Below, one piece after another: positions 23,206 to 32,007 of a stretch of 54,243 nt of DNA (positions are counted from its first letter, which is position 1; each line of letters begins with the position of its first letter). The notes below the pieces were generated by a model. It saw only the letters and a program-made list of their open reading frames with translations. It had not been told where the DNA came from and searched no databases. The DNA comes from an uncultured Burkholderiaceae bacterium (GTDB lineage: Bacteria > Pseudomonadota > Gammaproteobacteria > Burkholderiales > Burkholderiaceae): contig CALMPB010000145.1 of NCBI GenBank assembly GCA_937871985.1, positions 1-54,243 of the forward strand. Direction: 5' to 3'. The translations under genes were made by a program, and so were the position numbers.

Positions 23206-23849
23206 TGACTGCGCTGACCCTCTCTCGTTTGCCCTCCACTCCGGTGGTCGAGGTCAAGCCCAGCCGGCTGTTCGCAACCGCGCACGCCGCTTTGACCTTT
23301 GCCTTCAACCATTCGGATCAGGTCTATGACAAGCCCATGATGGCGCGGATGGCCGAGGCCCCCACCGAAGGCGGCAAAGGGCTGGGCGGAACCGATGGCG
23401 TGGCCCAGGCCGCCATCGTGTTCCGCGCCCTGGAGTCGATGCCCGACCTGTACCGGGCGATTTTGGTTGCGCGCTTCTCGCCGCGCACGGCGCAATGCAA
23501 GTGCTGCCAGGGCACGGTAGACCGTCACGACTGGATGGTGGCAGTTCGGCAGATCTCCGACGCTGCTGTGTGCGATGCGTTGTCGGCGCATCCCACGGCG
23601 CGGGTACTGCGTGACGCCATTGTGGCGCGGTACTTCGGCAAGGACGTGAAGCTGTCGGACGCTGCTGATCGCGCAGGCGTCAGCGCTGCGACGGCCACCA
23701 ACCACAACGGCAAGATCAAGCTTTGGCTATACGGCACCCGCACCACGAAGCAGAAGGACGGCGGGCGCGGTGAGGGCAAGAAGGGTATCGAGGCGCTTGC
23801 GATGGAGTGCGCCGCAGACCTGTTGACTGCGAAGGGCTTGTGCGACTGA
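23205..23849 (+). CDS. Q-like late gene regulator (214 aa)
   Basis: Positioned as Q in lambda: last early rightward gene, directly before a promoter-terminator pair. It has a zinc-knuckle-like CKCCQGTVDRHDW and a helix-turn-helix-like segment near the C-terminus (VKLSDAADRAGVSAATATNH). These are features expected of an antiterminator or late activator that binds DNA. The identification rests on position plus these motifs, not on clear homology. Confidence 0.65.
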   Translation: MTALTLSRLPSTPVVEVKPSRLFATAHAALTFAFNHSDQVYDKPMMARMAEAPTEGGKGLGGTDGVAQAAIVFRALESMPDLYRAILVARFSPRTAQCKCCQGTVDRHDWMVAVRQISDAAVCDALSAHPTARVLRDAIVARYFGKDVKLSDAADRAGVSAATATNHNGKIKLWLYGTRTTKQKDGGRGEGKKGIEALAMECAADLLTAKGLCD

Positions 23850-23854
23850 TGGTC

Positions 23855-23883
23855 TTGTCAGGTTAAATTTTCTCTGCTAAAGT
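23855..23883 (+). promoter_or_regulatory. Late promoter, pR'-like
   Basis: TTGTCA (23855-23860), 17 bases, TAAAGT (23878-23883). It starts six bases after the Q-like stop codon. Transcription would begin at about 23890 and meet the terminator at 23924 within 70 bases, as in the lambda Q/pR'/tR' arrangement. Confidence 0.7.
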
Positions 23884-23923
23884 TCATCCTGTTTAGTCAC
23901 TTTGAACAAGTGCGCCCACGAAG

Positions 23924-23958
23924 ACCCGCCACGCGAAAGCCGGCGGGTTTTTCTTTTT
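23924..23958 (+). terminator. Terminator tR'-like
   Basis: A seven-pair stem ACCCGCC/GGCGGGT (23924-23930 with 23942-23948) is followed by TTTTTCTTTTT. It would stop late transcription unless the regulator acts. The T-run directly abuts the tRNA-like sequence. Confidence 0.85.
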
Positions 23959-24073
23959 GCGCGGTGCCCGAGATGCCGAAAGGTCTGGACGAAGGGTGAT
24001 GCCGCTACAGACTCTCCAGTGGGGCGCGCACCCAATACTGGGAGGTCTCTGGGTTCGAATCCCAGCCGCGCAA
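23958..24073 (+). ncRNA. tRNA-like sequence with long variable arm and abnormal anticodon loop
   Basis: Acceptor strands TGCGCGG (23958-23964) and CCGCGCA (24066-24072) pair fully and are followed by A at the discriminator position. TG follows the 5' strand, as at tRNA positions 8-9. A perfect T-arm is present (CTGGG, loop TTCGAAT, CCCAG; 24049-24065). A long variable-type stem pairs 24014-24020 with 24037-24044. The presumed anticodon stem GTCTG/CAGAC (23983-23987 with 24008-24012) encloses 20 bases rather than seven, and CCA is not encoded. It is not a standard tRNA: perhaps a degenerate one, or a structured late leader RNA. Confidence 0.4.
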
Positions 24074-24198
24074 CCCGCGGGCATGCTCAGGGTGAGCCGC
24101 CGGCCTTCCAAGCCGCGCAGCGAGGGTCCGACGATGCTAGCCGTCGTACCTAAATCCCAAATCAGTCGACGAGAGGTGTCTATCAAGAACGGGCATCA

Positions 24199-24771
24199 TC
24201 ACTTCGTTGGTGTGATAGCAGGCGTAGCACACCGGTAGGCCGAGAGCACGGCCAATCTACGCGCGTTGTTCGTCGTAGCCGCTTTGAACAACGCTTCTGC
24301 AGCCTCGACCTTTGCTTGTGATTCCATGCGGGCTTGAAGGTACGTGTCTGCGCCCAGGCCATTTTGGTCTATTGACACCAGAGTAGTACTCGCCATACCA
24401 GCAACGCCGCTGAATGCCGCTGTCCAGGCTATCCCCCAGCCGGCGGCTGCCCCGACAGGGCCAAGAATTGCTCCGGATATTCCACCGACTGCCCCGATCG
24501 CCATTTTAGTATTGTTGCTATAGCGAGCGCGCCGTTCATAAAAGTTCATGTAGTCGCGGCAGTACTGGGTGGCTTGAAGAAAGTCCTGATGAAGTGCGAT
24601 GTTTAACTCTTCCTCGCCAGCACCAATCTTCTGTGATGAATAGGCGAATGCCGTCGCTACGGGGATTTCTTTCGCGGCAGTGTCACCAGCATTGGGATAG
24701 AAAGTTCCTGCGCAGCCAGTTACTAGAGGAACGGTGATAACCAGCGGCATAAAAAGTTTCATGGACCGCAT
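24199..24771 (-). CDS. Prophage lipoprotein with glycine-rich membrane segment (190 aa)
   Basis: An N-terminal signal ends in a lipobox (LVITVPLVTGCAG), so Cys would be lipidated. The mature part is helical (IALHQDFLQATQYCRDYMNF) with a glycine-rich hydrophobic stretch (GAVGGISGAILGPVGAAAGW) like glycine zippers. It is transcribed against the late operon and expressed independently, typical of a moron. It may change the lysogen's envelope or exclude other phages. ATG 24762 is an alternative start. Confidence 0.8.
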   Translation of the reverse strand: MRSMKLFMPLVITVPLVTGCAGTFYPNAGDTAAKEIPVATAFAYSSQKIGAGEEELNIALHQDFLQATQYCRDYMNFYERRARYSNNTKMAIGAVGGISGAILGPVGAAAGWGIAWTAAFSGVAGMASTTLVSIDQNGLGADTYLQARMESQAKVEAAEALFKAATTNNARRLAVLSAYRCATPAITPTK

Positions 24772-24881
24772 ATCTCTCCCCTTCCCATTACTCTTGAATT
24801 GAAGGAGAAGAATGCAGCCATTGGTTATTAAATGTAATTAGTGGTTTCCCTGGTTTTTGGGTCGAGTGATTTTGCGTAATT

Positions 24882-24918
24882 AAAAGCCCCGATACGGATA
24901 GTCCGGTCGGGGCTTTTT
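24882..24918 (-). terminator. Intrinsic terminator of the GrlR-like gene
   Basis: AAAAGCCCCGA (24882-24892) pairs with TCGGGGCTTTTT (24907-24918). It begins three bases after the GrlR-like stop in the leftward direction. A/T tracts on both sides make it potentially bidirectional. Confidence 0.85.
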
Positions 24919-24920
24919 GC

Positions 24921-25244
24921 TTATTCGGCGTGCCGAGTAGCGTTGATCCGCAGTGAAACTCCCGAGACGCCTGGAATCTCGCCCACGATGTCGATGGCGT
25001 TTCCAGCGAGGTTGCCTATCAATTTCAATTTGTAGTCAGTGAGGCCGGGAATGGCGGGCGCAACTGACTTCATTACCTGCCGCACATGCAGTTCACCGAC
25101 GACGTTCTTGCCATCTTCGTGCAGTGTTCCGGTGAAGATGAATCCGCCATCACCGCCCAACGCTTTGCCATCCTTCACCACGATAACGCCGCCACACTCT
25201 TTCCCGGCGATGACGTATCGGATATGCCAAAGGCCATCAATCAT
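24921..25244 (-). CDS. GrlR-family regulatory protein (107 aa)
   Basis: Starts MIDGLWHIRYVIAGKECGGV, then VVKDGKALGGDGGFIFTGTL, then LKLIGNLAGNAIDIVGE. This is the pattern of GrlR-like proteins: a W in the first strand, then G-G-V-I-V, then G-G-D-x-G-x-x-x-x-G. GrlR itself is a beta-barrel that holds an activator of type III secretion. Here no GrlA partner is seen in the window, so the target is unknown. AGGAG precedes ATG 25244. It has its own terminator and opposes the late genes, so it is a moron. Confidence 0.82.
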   Translation of the reverse strand: MIDGLWHIRYVIAGKECGGVIVVKDGKALGGDGGFIFTGTLHEDGKNVVGELHVRQVMKSVAPAIPGLTDYKLKLIGNLAGNAIDIVGEIPGVSGVSLRINATRHAE

Positions 25245-25740
25245 GCGTTCTCTCCTGTACTCGTTGGCTCACAAGGTTTGCCGCAAGCTCAGCGGTGCGG
25301 CAACTGCCCAATATAACGAAACGTTCAGTTTCATGTATTGGGCCACGCGCAAGCCGCTGCGCTCCTACTGGTGGGCGATGCGCGCGTTGCGCGGTCAGCG
25401 GACGCCGTTCTCCCGAACGGCAGCCTGAGGCCAGCATCAGAAGCTCCGACCTTCTGCCACCGAGGGGCCGCGCGCTGGGCATGTCGCGTAGGGCAGGGAT
25501 CATCGCGCCGGGCGGTGTGCAGTTGGTGGCACGCGGGTAAGAAACCCCGGGGGCCCCTGAAGAAATCTTTCCGGTAAGGGTAATTCGAACCCCGGACGCT
25601 CGCTAGTCATGGGGCGTCCATAGGGGGGTAATAATAATTTCGGCCGGATATCCCGGTATTTCAAGGACTTGCGGCCGGCTGGCGCTGCATGGTGGCCCCC
25701 TTCACCAGCGGGAGGGGGTTATATGGGCGGAGGGGATGGC
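25245..25740. other. Gap before the terminase module, possible cos region
   Basis: About 500 bases with no convincing gene. A 61-codon rightward ORF from 25243 lacks a good ribosome site. GC-rich palindromic runs occur near 25547-25560 (GGGGGCCCC core) and an AT-rich patch follows at 25628-25645. Lambda-like cohesive-end sites lie just upstream of terminase genes, so cos is expected here, but I cannot identify it by sequence. Confidence 0.35.
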
Positions 25741-26526
25741 ATGCTGAAGTTCACTTCGAAGCTACGCGACGGCGTCGATTACTACGCTGCGATGCGGCGT
25801 CAGCTGCCGTATGCCACTTCGGTCGCGCTGAACCGAACCGCTGAAGCGGTGCGGCAAGCCCTGGTCCAGCAAACCCAGCAGGTGTTTGACCGGCCTACCC
25901 CCTACACCTTGAATGCGCTGCGTGTGGCACGCGCGAGCAAAGGGAACCTCGTCGCAACCATTGCCTATCGCGATGGGGCCGGCAAGGGCACTTCGGCCGA
26001 TCGCTACCTTGCGCCGCAGGTGCTTGGTGGTGGCCGTAGGCTTAAACGGTCGGAAAGGGCTTTGCAGCGCGCAGGCCTGCCGGCGGGCATGTTTACGGTC
26101 CCGGCTGCAGCTGCTGAACTGGACGCCTACGGCAACATGTCCCGCGGGCAGATTGTTCGGCTTCTGTCCTACTTCGAGGCGTTTGGAGAGCAGGGTTATC
26201 GCGCGAACGCCACGGCACGAAGCCGCGCGCGAACGGCGAACGTTGGCACCTCGCGTGAAGGCTACCGGCGCATCAACGGGGTCCAGTACTTCATTTCTCG
26301 GGGTAAGGGGTCAATGAGTGGCCAGCGGCGCCAGGTCCTACCCGCCGGCATTTGGCGCAAGACAGGTACGCACGGGGCCGATGTGGCGCCAGTCCTGCTG
26401 GCGGTAGAGCAGCCCCAGTACGCGCCTCGCTTGCCGTTTTACGAGACAGCCGCCGCCGTGTATGGCGAGCGCTTCGATGTGGAGTATTCGACCGCCCTGG
26501 ACGCTGCATTGGCTACTGCAAGATGA
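25741..26526 (+). CDS. gpZ-like minor tail or virion-assembly protein (261 aa)
   Basis: From ATG 25741 (GGAGGGG upstream) it reads MLKFTSKLRDGVDYYAAMRR, then ATSVALNRTAEAVRQALVQQ, then VFDRPTPYTLNALRVARASK. The order (N-terminal helix, A-L-N-R-T-A, then F-D-R-P-T) resembles minor tail protein Z-type proteins. In lambda, Z lies in the head-tail joining region; here the gene precedes terminase. Function by family only. Confidence 0.6.
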   Translation: MLKFTSKLRDGVDYYAAMRRQLPYATSVALNRTAEAVRQALVQQTQQVFDRPTPYTLNALRVARASKGNLVATIAYRDGAGKGTSADRYLAPQVLGGGRRLKRSERALQRAGLPAGMFTVPAAAAELDAYGNMSRGQIVRLLSYFEAFGEQGYRANATARSRARTANVGTSREGYRRINGVQYFISRGKGSMSGQRRQVLPAGIWRKTGTHGADVAPVLLAVEQPQYAPRLPFYETAAAVYGERFDVEYSTALDAALATAR

Positions 26527-27020
26527 TTGACCTGGACAAGAAAACTACGCAAGCAAGGTTCGCGCAGATGGTCGGGGTCACCCAGCCCGTCATCAGCGGC
26601 TTGCTGATGCGTGGGGTGCTCACCAGTGGCGACACGCTGGGAAACTGGCTGTTGGCGTACTGCGGAAATCTTCGGGACGCTGCCGCCGGTCGCAACCGGG
26701 ACCCCGAATCGAAGGGGTTGGATCCCGCTGAGGAAAAGGCGCGCTTGAACGCTGCTCAGGCTGACAAGGTGGAAATGGAAAACGCCGAGCGTCGCGGCGA
26801 ACTTGCGCCGGTCTCGGTGCTCGAGGAAGTGCTGGTGCGCGCCGGGACGAAGGTGGCGGCCACGTTCGATGCGATTCCCGGCATTCTCAAGCGCCGCCTG
26901 CCGAACCTGACCGACGCGGATCTGACGATTGTTCGCCGCGAGCTGGCCAAGGCGCGCAACGCCGTGGCCGCCCTGTCCTTGGAGGATATTGAATCGGAAG
27001 ATGATAACGAGGGTGAATGA
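26523..27020 (+). CDS. terS: Terminase small subunit (165 aa)
   Basis: Recognises the packaging site and loads the large subunit. The N-terminus (KTTQARFAQMVGVTQPVISG) is a helix-turn-helix. The middle and end are helical and acidic (SVLEEVLVRAGTKVAATFDA), like Nu1-type small subunits. ATG 26523 overlaps the preceding stop, and the gene's own stop overlaps the large subunit start. Confidence 0.88.
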   Translation: MIDLDKKTTQARFAQMVGVTQPVISGLLMRGVLTSGDTLGNWLLAYCGNLRDAAAGRNRDPESKGLDPAEEKARLNAAQADKVEMENAERRGELAPVSVLEEVLVRAGTKVAATFDAIPGILKRRLPNLTDADLTIVRRELAKARNAVAALSLEDIESEDDNEGE

Positions 27021-29092
27021 TGCTCGTAGAAGACAACCGCGCGGGAGTTGCCCGCGCGCTTCGTCGCGGGCTCGCATCCTTTGGCGCCCCGGAGCCGATG
27101 ACGCTTCGGGAATGGGCGGAGCGACATTTCTACCTGTCCGCCGAGTCATCTTACGTCGAACAGAACTGGGAGGCGTGGCCCTTCCAGCGCGCGATTCTTG
27201 CGTGTATCGGTAGCGATGACCTGCACGAAGTTGATGTCATCAAGTCGGCCCGGGTCGGCTACACCAAGATCGTGCTCGCCGCGGTCGGGTATTTCGCCGA
27301 GCATCGGCGCCGCAATCAGGCGCTCTGGCAGCCGACCGACAGCGCGCGGGACGAGTTCGTCAAGACCGAACTAGAGCCCATGCTGCGTGACGTGGAAGTC
27401 ATGCATCCGATCTTTCCGACCCGGCTGGCGCGCCACAAGGACAACACGCTGCTGGTGAAGAAGTTCATCGGGAGTGCGTTGCACCTGCGGGGCGGCCGGG
27501 CTGGAGACAACTATCGTCGCTTGTCGGTCAGTGTGGCGATCCTTGACGAATTCAGTTCGTTCGACTCCAACATTGATGGGGAAGGGGACCCGGGCCAATT
27601 GGCCGCCAAGCGCCTGGAGGGCGCGACGTTTCCCAAGATGGTGATTGGCTCGACGCCTAAGCTTAAAGAGACATGCCTCATGGAAAAGCGGGCGGCTGGC
27701 GCGGATGCGCGGTACGACTACCACATCCGTTGCCCGCACTGCGACGAGCATCACGCGCTCACCTGGGGCGGTAAGGACGAGCCCCACGGTTTCAAATGGC
27801 TGAACGATGACCCCGAGACGGTGCGGCATCTGTGTCCGCACTGCGGCACGCTGATCACGCAGGGCGAGTATCTGGCCGCGGCCGAGGAGGGGTTCTGGTA
27901 CGGGTCCGATGGGACGACCATCGACCGAGATGGCGTTTTCCGCAATGCGTCGGGTGACATCATGCCGGCGCATAAGCGGGTCGCCTTCCATGTCTGGACC
28001 GCATATAGCCCAATGGTCAGCTGGGCGAAGATCGTGCGGGAGTTCCTGGACGCATATGCGAAAGCCGAGCAGGGCGACGACGAGCCGCTGAAGACCTTCT
28101 GGAACACCACCCTCGGCCAAGCTTGGGAAGGCGAAATTGAGAAGATCGAGGCCGACGAGTTAAAGCGGCGTGCCGAAATTGAGGCATACCGCTTGCCCGG
28201 CCAAGCCGAGAACATGGTTCCGCTGGGCTGCACGCTATTGCTGGCCGGCTGCGACACGCAGGGGAATCGCGTCGAGGTGGCGGTGTGGGGATTCGGTCGG
28301 GGCTGCGAAATGTGGACCGTCGATCACCAGATTTTCCACGGCAACCCTGCGGAGGACGAGGTCTGGAACAGCGTGGCGGAATACCTGTTCGAACGCCGGT
28401 TCCAGCACGAGGGCGGGCAGCAGATGAGTATCTATGCGACCGCAATCGACTCCGGGGGGCACTATTCGAATGCCGTGTACGACTTCGCCCGCCGCAACAA
28501 GGCGCGGCGCGTGTACGCGGTGCGCGGGCGCCCATTCGGTGAGAAGGCGATCAAGGATGGCGCTGGCCAGGTCGACATCGACTGGCGCGGCAAGCGCGTG
28601 AAGAAAGGCGTAATCCTGTGGCATGTGGGAACCAACCGCGCGAAGGACTTGTTACATAGCCGGTTGGCGATCGAATCTCCCGGGCCCGGATACGTTCACC
28701 TGTCCGCGGACCTGTCCGACGAGTGGTTTCGCCAGTTCTCGGGCGAAGTGCGGGTGGCTCGCAAGACGGCCACTGGTGTTCGCACGCTTTGGACGGCGAT
28801 TCGCAAGCGGGTGGAAACCTGGGACTGCGCCGTGTACGCGTTGTGGGTCGCGGAGCATCTTGGCCTGACCCGCAAGACGGAGGCGTGGTGGGATGCGATG
28901 GCGGCCAAGTTGGACGCGCTGCCGCCGCCAGCCGATTCGGTGGAGGCGGATGACGCGCCGCCGCCAGCCGCGCGCGGCAGGCGGCCGTCACCAGCGGTCC
29001 CGACCGAGGCGGCGCCCGCCCAGCCCCGGGCGCCGCCTCGGCCGGCCCGGCGCCGATCGTCTTCCTCCAGCTATTTGAAGGCCCGCAGGTAG
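27017..29092 (+). CDS. terL: Terminase large subunit, GpA type (691 aa)
   Basis: Packages DNA with an ATPase and cuts concatemers with a nuclease. The lambda gpA-type Walker A is IKSARVGYTKIVLAAVGYF, Walker B is SVAILDEFSSFDS. A zinc-finger pair CPHCDEHH and CPHCG lies near residues 240-280. The nuclease part begins LLAGCDTQGNRVEVAVWGFG. A long proline/arginine-rich tail closes the protein. The length is that of the family. This type implies cohesive-end (cos) packaging. Confidence 0.97.
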   Translation: MMLVEDNRAGVARALRRGLASFGAPEPMTLREWAERHFYLSAESSYVEQNWEAWPFQRAILACIGSDDLHEVDVIKSARVGYTKIVLAAVGYFAEHRRRNQALWQPTDSARDEFVKTELEPMLRDVEVMHPIFPTRLARHKDNTLLVKKFIGSALHLRGGRAGDNYRRLSVSVAILDEFSSFDSNIDGEGDPGQLAAKRLEGATFPKMVIGSTPKLKETCLMEKRAAGADARYDYHIRCPHCDEHHALTWGGKDEPHGFKWLNDDPETVRHLCPHCGTLITQGEYLAAAEEGFWYGSDGTTIDRDGVFRNASGDIMPAHKRVAFHVWTAYSPMVSWAKIVREFLDAYAKAEQGDDEPLKTFWNTTLGQAWEGEIEKIEADELKRRAEIEAYRLPGQAENMVPLGCTLLLAGCDTQGNRVEVAVWGFGRGCEMWTVDHQIFHGNPAEDEVWNSVAEYLFERRFQHEGGQQMSIYATAIDSGGHYSNAVYDFARRNKARRVYAVRGRPFGEKAIKDGAGQVDIDWRGKRVKKGVILWHVGTNRAKDLLHSRLAIESPGPGYVHLSADLSDEWFRQFSGEVRVARKTATGVRTLWTAIRKRVETWDCAVYALWVAEHLGLTRKTEAWWDAMAAKLDALPPPADSVEADDAPPPAARGRRPSPAVPTEAAPAQPRAPPRPARRRSSSSSYLKARR

Positions 29093-29139
29093 AGAGCGTG
29101 CTGCGGGCATAACCTCGGCTATAGAACAGGGCGACAAAA

Positions 29140-29346
29140 ATGGCGTACACCCAAGCCGACCTCGAAAAGCTGGACCGTGCGATCGCGGGCAGCCAGCTTG
29201 AGGTCCAGTACGACGGCAAGCGCGTGCGCTTTCGCAGCATCGACGAACTCATGCGAGCGCGAGCGCACGTATCCGCAGAAATCAACAAGGGCAAGCGGCG
29301 CCCGCGACAGTTTCGACTACGCAGCGCCGGAAAGGGAATTCGATGA
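29140..29346 (+). CDS. Head-to-tail joining protein gpW (68 aa)
   Basis: Begins MAYTQADLEKLDRAIAGSQL, then YDGKRVRFRSIDELMRARAH, the pattern of lambda gpW, a small protein that fills the portal for tail attachment. The length is right (~68 aa). The stop overlaps the portal start by four bases. Confidence 0.92.
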   Translation: MAYTQADLEKLDRAIAGSQLEVQYDGKRVRFRSIDELMRARAHVSAEINKGKRRPRQFRLRSAGKGIR

Positions 29347-30842
29347 GCTACGCCAAGCACCGCCGGTCCGGCCTTCTGGTGCCGCGGCGTCTGAATGCAC
29401 AGATGAGTTCCAGCTACGAGAGCGGCAGCGCGACCGGCAGCCGCGCGAAGAACTGGAATCCGTCGGCGGCCGGCCCGAACTCAGCTGCAACGCAGGGACT
29501 GCCCCTGCAGCGGCGACGGGCCAGGGACGCGGTCCGCAATGATCCGTGGGCGTCTACCGCCGAGCGAAAGTGGGACAGCAACGCGGTGGGTACGGGCATT
29601 CAGCCCTACCCGCAGCACCCCGACAAGTCGGTGCGCAGGCTCTTGAAAGAGCTGTGGGCGGACTGGTGTGTCGAGGCGGATGCCGACGGGCGCCTGGATT
29701 TCTACGGCATGCAGTCGCTGGCGGACCGATCAATCTTCACTGCGGGGGAAATCTTCTGTCGGTTTCGTCGGCGGCGTCCTTCGGACGGCCTGGTGGTCCC
29801 GCTGCAGCTGCAACTGATTGAAGGCGACCAGGTTCCGGTGGAACGCACGTACCCACTGCCCAATGGCGGCGAGGTGGTCAATGGCATCGAATTCGATCCC
29901 ATCGGCCGACGGACAGCCGTTCACATGTGGCGGCGCCACCCTGGCGAGTTCGGGCGGTCCAGCCCTGCGCAAGAGATTGTGTCGGTGCCGGCGGACCAGG
30001 TCATCCATGCATACCAGATGCAACGGCCGGGCCAAGTTCGTGGGGTGCCGGCACTTGCAACGGTGCTGCTGCGTCTGAAGTCGATTGACAACCTGGATGA
30101 CGCGGTGATGTACCGCCAGGAGGTTTCCAACCTGTTCGCTGGCTTCATTACCAGGCCGGATCCTGATGAAGATCCGACCAATCCGTTGACGGGCGGCCAG
30201 GAGGACTATGCCGAGGATGACGACGGAATCCCGCTGGTGTCCATGGAGCCAGGCACGATGCAGGAGTTGGCGCCCGGCGAGCAGGTGACGTTCTCGACGC
30301 CGCCCGGGGCCGATAACAACTACGACAGTTTCATGCGGCACCAACTGATGGCGGCTTTCGCCTCTGTCGGGATCCCCTATGAGCTGGCGACAGGGGACCT
30401 GCGCAACATCAGCGATCGGGCGCTGCGGGTGCTGGTGAACGAGTTCCACCGTCTGGTCGAGCAATACCAGTGGCACTGCCTCATTCATCAATTTTGCCGA
30501 CCGGTATGGGCGGCCTGGATCGACGCGCTGGCGCTGGCCGGCACCATTCCGATGCCGGACTACCACCGGCGTCGCCGCGAGTGGCTGCGTGTCCTCTGGG
30601 TTCCGCAGGGCTGGCCGTACTTCCACCCGGTGCAGGACATTGAGGCCAAGAAAATGCAGGTGCGATCTGGCTTTACAAGCCGCTCGGCGGTGATCTTGGC
30701 CCAGGGTGATGACCCTGATCAGGTCGCGGCCGACATCGAAGCCGACAACTTGGCGGCGGACGCCGCGAGGGCGGTGTTCGACAGCGATCCGCGGCGGTCT
30801 ACATCTGCCGGCAAGGCTCTTTCACAGGCCGACGCGGAATAG
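29343..30842 (+). CDS. Portal protein, lambda gpB family (499 aa)
   Basis: Forms the dodecameric portal vertex. Diagnostic stretches are NWNPSAAGPNSAATQGLPLQ, RRLLKELWADWCVEADADGR, FYGMQSLADRSIFTAGEIFC, QLIEGDQVPVE and FASVGIPYELATGDLRNISD. Order terminase-W-portal matches lambda. It is followed after 28 bases by the protease gene. Confidence 0.96.
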   Translation: MSYAKHRRSGLLVPRRLNAQMSSSYESGSATGSRAKNWNPSAAGPNSAATQGLPLQRRRARDAVRNDPWASTAERKWDSNAVGTGIQPYPQHPDKSVRRLLKELWADWCVEADADGRLDFYGMQSLADRSIFTAGEIFCRFRRRRPSDGLVVPLQLQLIEGDQVPVERTYPLPNGGEVVNGIEFDPIGRRTAVHMWRRHPGEFGRSSPAQEIVSVPADQVIHAYQMQRPGQVRGVPALATVLLRLKSIDNLDDAVMYRQEVSNLFAGFITRPDPDEDPTNPLTGGQEDYAEDDDGIPLVSMEPGTMQELAPGEQVTFSTPPGADNNYDSFMRHQLMAAFASVGIPYELATGDLRNISDRALRVLVNEFHRLVEQYQWHCLIHQFCRPVWAAWIDALALAGTIPMPDYHRRRREWLRVLWVPQGWPYFHPVQDIEAKKMQVRSGFTSRSAVILAQGDDPDQVAADIEADNLAADAARAVFDSDPRRSTSAGKALSQADAE

Positions 30843-30870
30843 CAGCAGCAATTTCAACTATGGAGCCATC

Positions 30871-31980
30871 ATGGCAAAGAAGCTCTGGTACACGATCACT
30901 GCGAAGGCGCAGACCGAAAAGCCGGTGGTCGAAATCCGAATCTACGACGAAATCAGCTTCTGGGGGACCACTGCCGAGGCCTTCGTGGCAGAACTGGACG
31001 CGGCGGCGGCCGGCGGTGCCGATATCGTGGTGTCGCTCAACAGCCCCGGGGGCGACGTCTTCGACGCGCTCGCGATCTATAACGCGCTGCGGCGCTATGC
31101 CGGCCGGGTGACGACGCGGGTTGACGGATTCGCGGCATCGGCGGCGTCCCTGATCGCAATGGCCGGCGATCAGCTGATCATGCCGGAGAACGCTCAACTG
31201 ATGATCCACAACGCCTGGACCATCGCTGGCGGAACGGCCGAGGATCTGCGCTCGACCGCGGACATGATGGATAGGGTCCGCGACGGCGTTGTCGCAGCCT
31301 ACGCGCGTAAGAGCGGGCAGGACGCAGACAAGATCGTGGAAATGATGGACGCGACCACGTGGATGTCGGCGTTGGAGGCGCAGGCGCTGGGATTCTGCGA
31401 TCTTATCGAAGATCCTGTGCGCCTCCAGATGTCGTCCGATCTGGCCGCTGAGGTGCTCCGAAAGCACAAGAATCTGCCGGCGGAGGTGTCCGCGATGCTG
31501 GATGCGCTCGAGGCCGAATCGCCCCGCGACCCCGCTCCGCCGTCTGCCACGACGGCGGATGCGCCGCCGCCGCTGGCGCCCGCTGCCGAGCCTCAAGCCA
31601 ACGCGGCCCAGGCCACGGCCCTTGTCGGCCACGTATACGCCGCCTGCCGGACTGCCGGCGTGGCCCATCTCGCGGAGGGCGTACTACTTTCCTGCGGCCT
31701 CGCAAGCAAAGAGGAGGCAGACGAGCGAATCGTCCAAGCGGCCGACATCGCCGGCGTCTGCCTGGCCGCCAAGATGGCCGACAAAGCAGCCGAATTCGTC
31801 ACGGCAGGTCTTTCGGTAGACCAGGCCCGAGCAAGGCTGTTCGACGCTCTGGCCGCGGCTTCCGAGCAAACCGTCGACAACAGGCAGCGGCCGGACGCTA
31901 ACCCGGCCAGGGCAGCCCCGGCGCTTTCGATCACCAACTTCTATGAGGCTCGTGCTGCGGCACGCCGCCGCGCGTCCTAA
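30871..31980 (+). CDS. ClpP-like head maturation protease (369 aa)
   Basis: Serine protease that processes the prohead. The N-terminal ~200 residues match the ClpP fold: VVSLNSPGGDVFDALAIYNA, the nucleophile in GFAASAASLIAMAG, and the catalytic His in QLMIHNAWT. The C-terminal half is proline/alanine-rich then helical and likely acts as a scaffold, as lambda gpC/Nu3 does. ATG 30871 begins the conserved MAKKLWYTITAKA. Confidence 0.93.
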   Translation: MAKKLWYTITAKAQTEKPVVEIRIYDEISFWGTTAEAFVAELDAAAAGGADIVVSLNSPGGDVFDALAIYNALRRYAGRVTTRVDGFAASAASLIAMAGDQLIMPENAQLMIHNAWTIAGGTAEDLRSTADMMDRVRDGVVAAYARKSGQDADKIVEMMDATTWMSALEAQALGFCDLIEDPVRLQMSSDLAAEVLRKHKNLPAEVSAMLDALEAESPRDPAPPSATTADAPPPLAPAAEPQANAAQATALVGHVYAACRTAGVAHLAEGVLLSCGLASKEEADERIVQAADIAGVCLAAKMADKAAEFVTAGLSVDQARARLFDALAAASEQTVDNRQRPDANPARAAPALSITNFYEARAAARRRAS

Positions 31981-32007
31981 GCAGCGCTCAACCACCCTGG
32001 AGAACGT

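Noticed and set aside
25243..25428. A 61-codon rightward ORF starting inside the GrlR-like start codon
   Set aside because: No good ribosome site, divergent overlap with a supported gene, and no recognisable sequence pattern.
25575..25625. A T-arm-like TTCGAA patch on the reverse strand
   Set aside because: The stem pairs are incomplete and no acceptor stem can be found at tRNA spacing.
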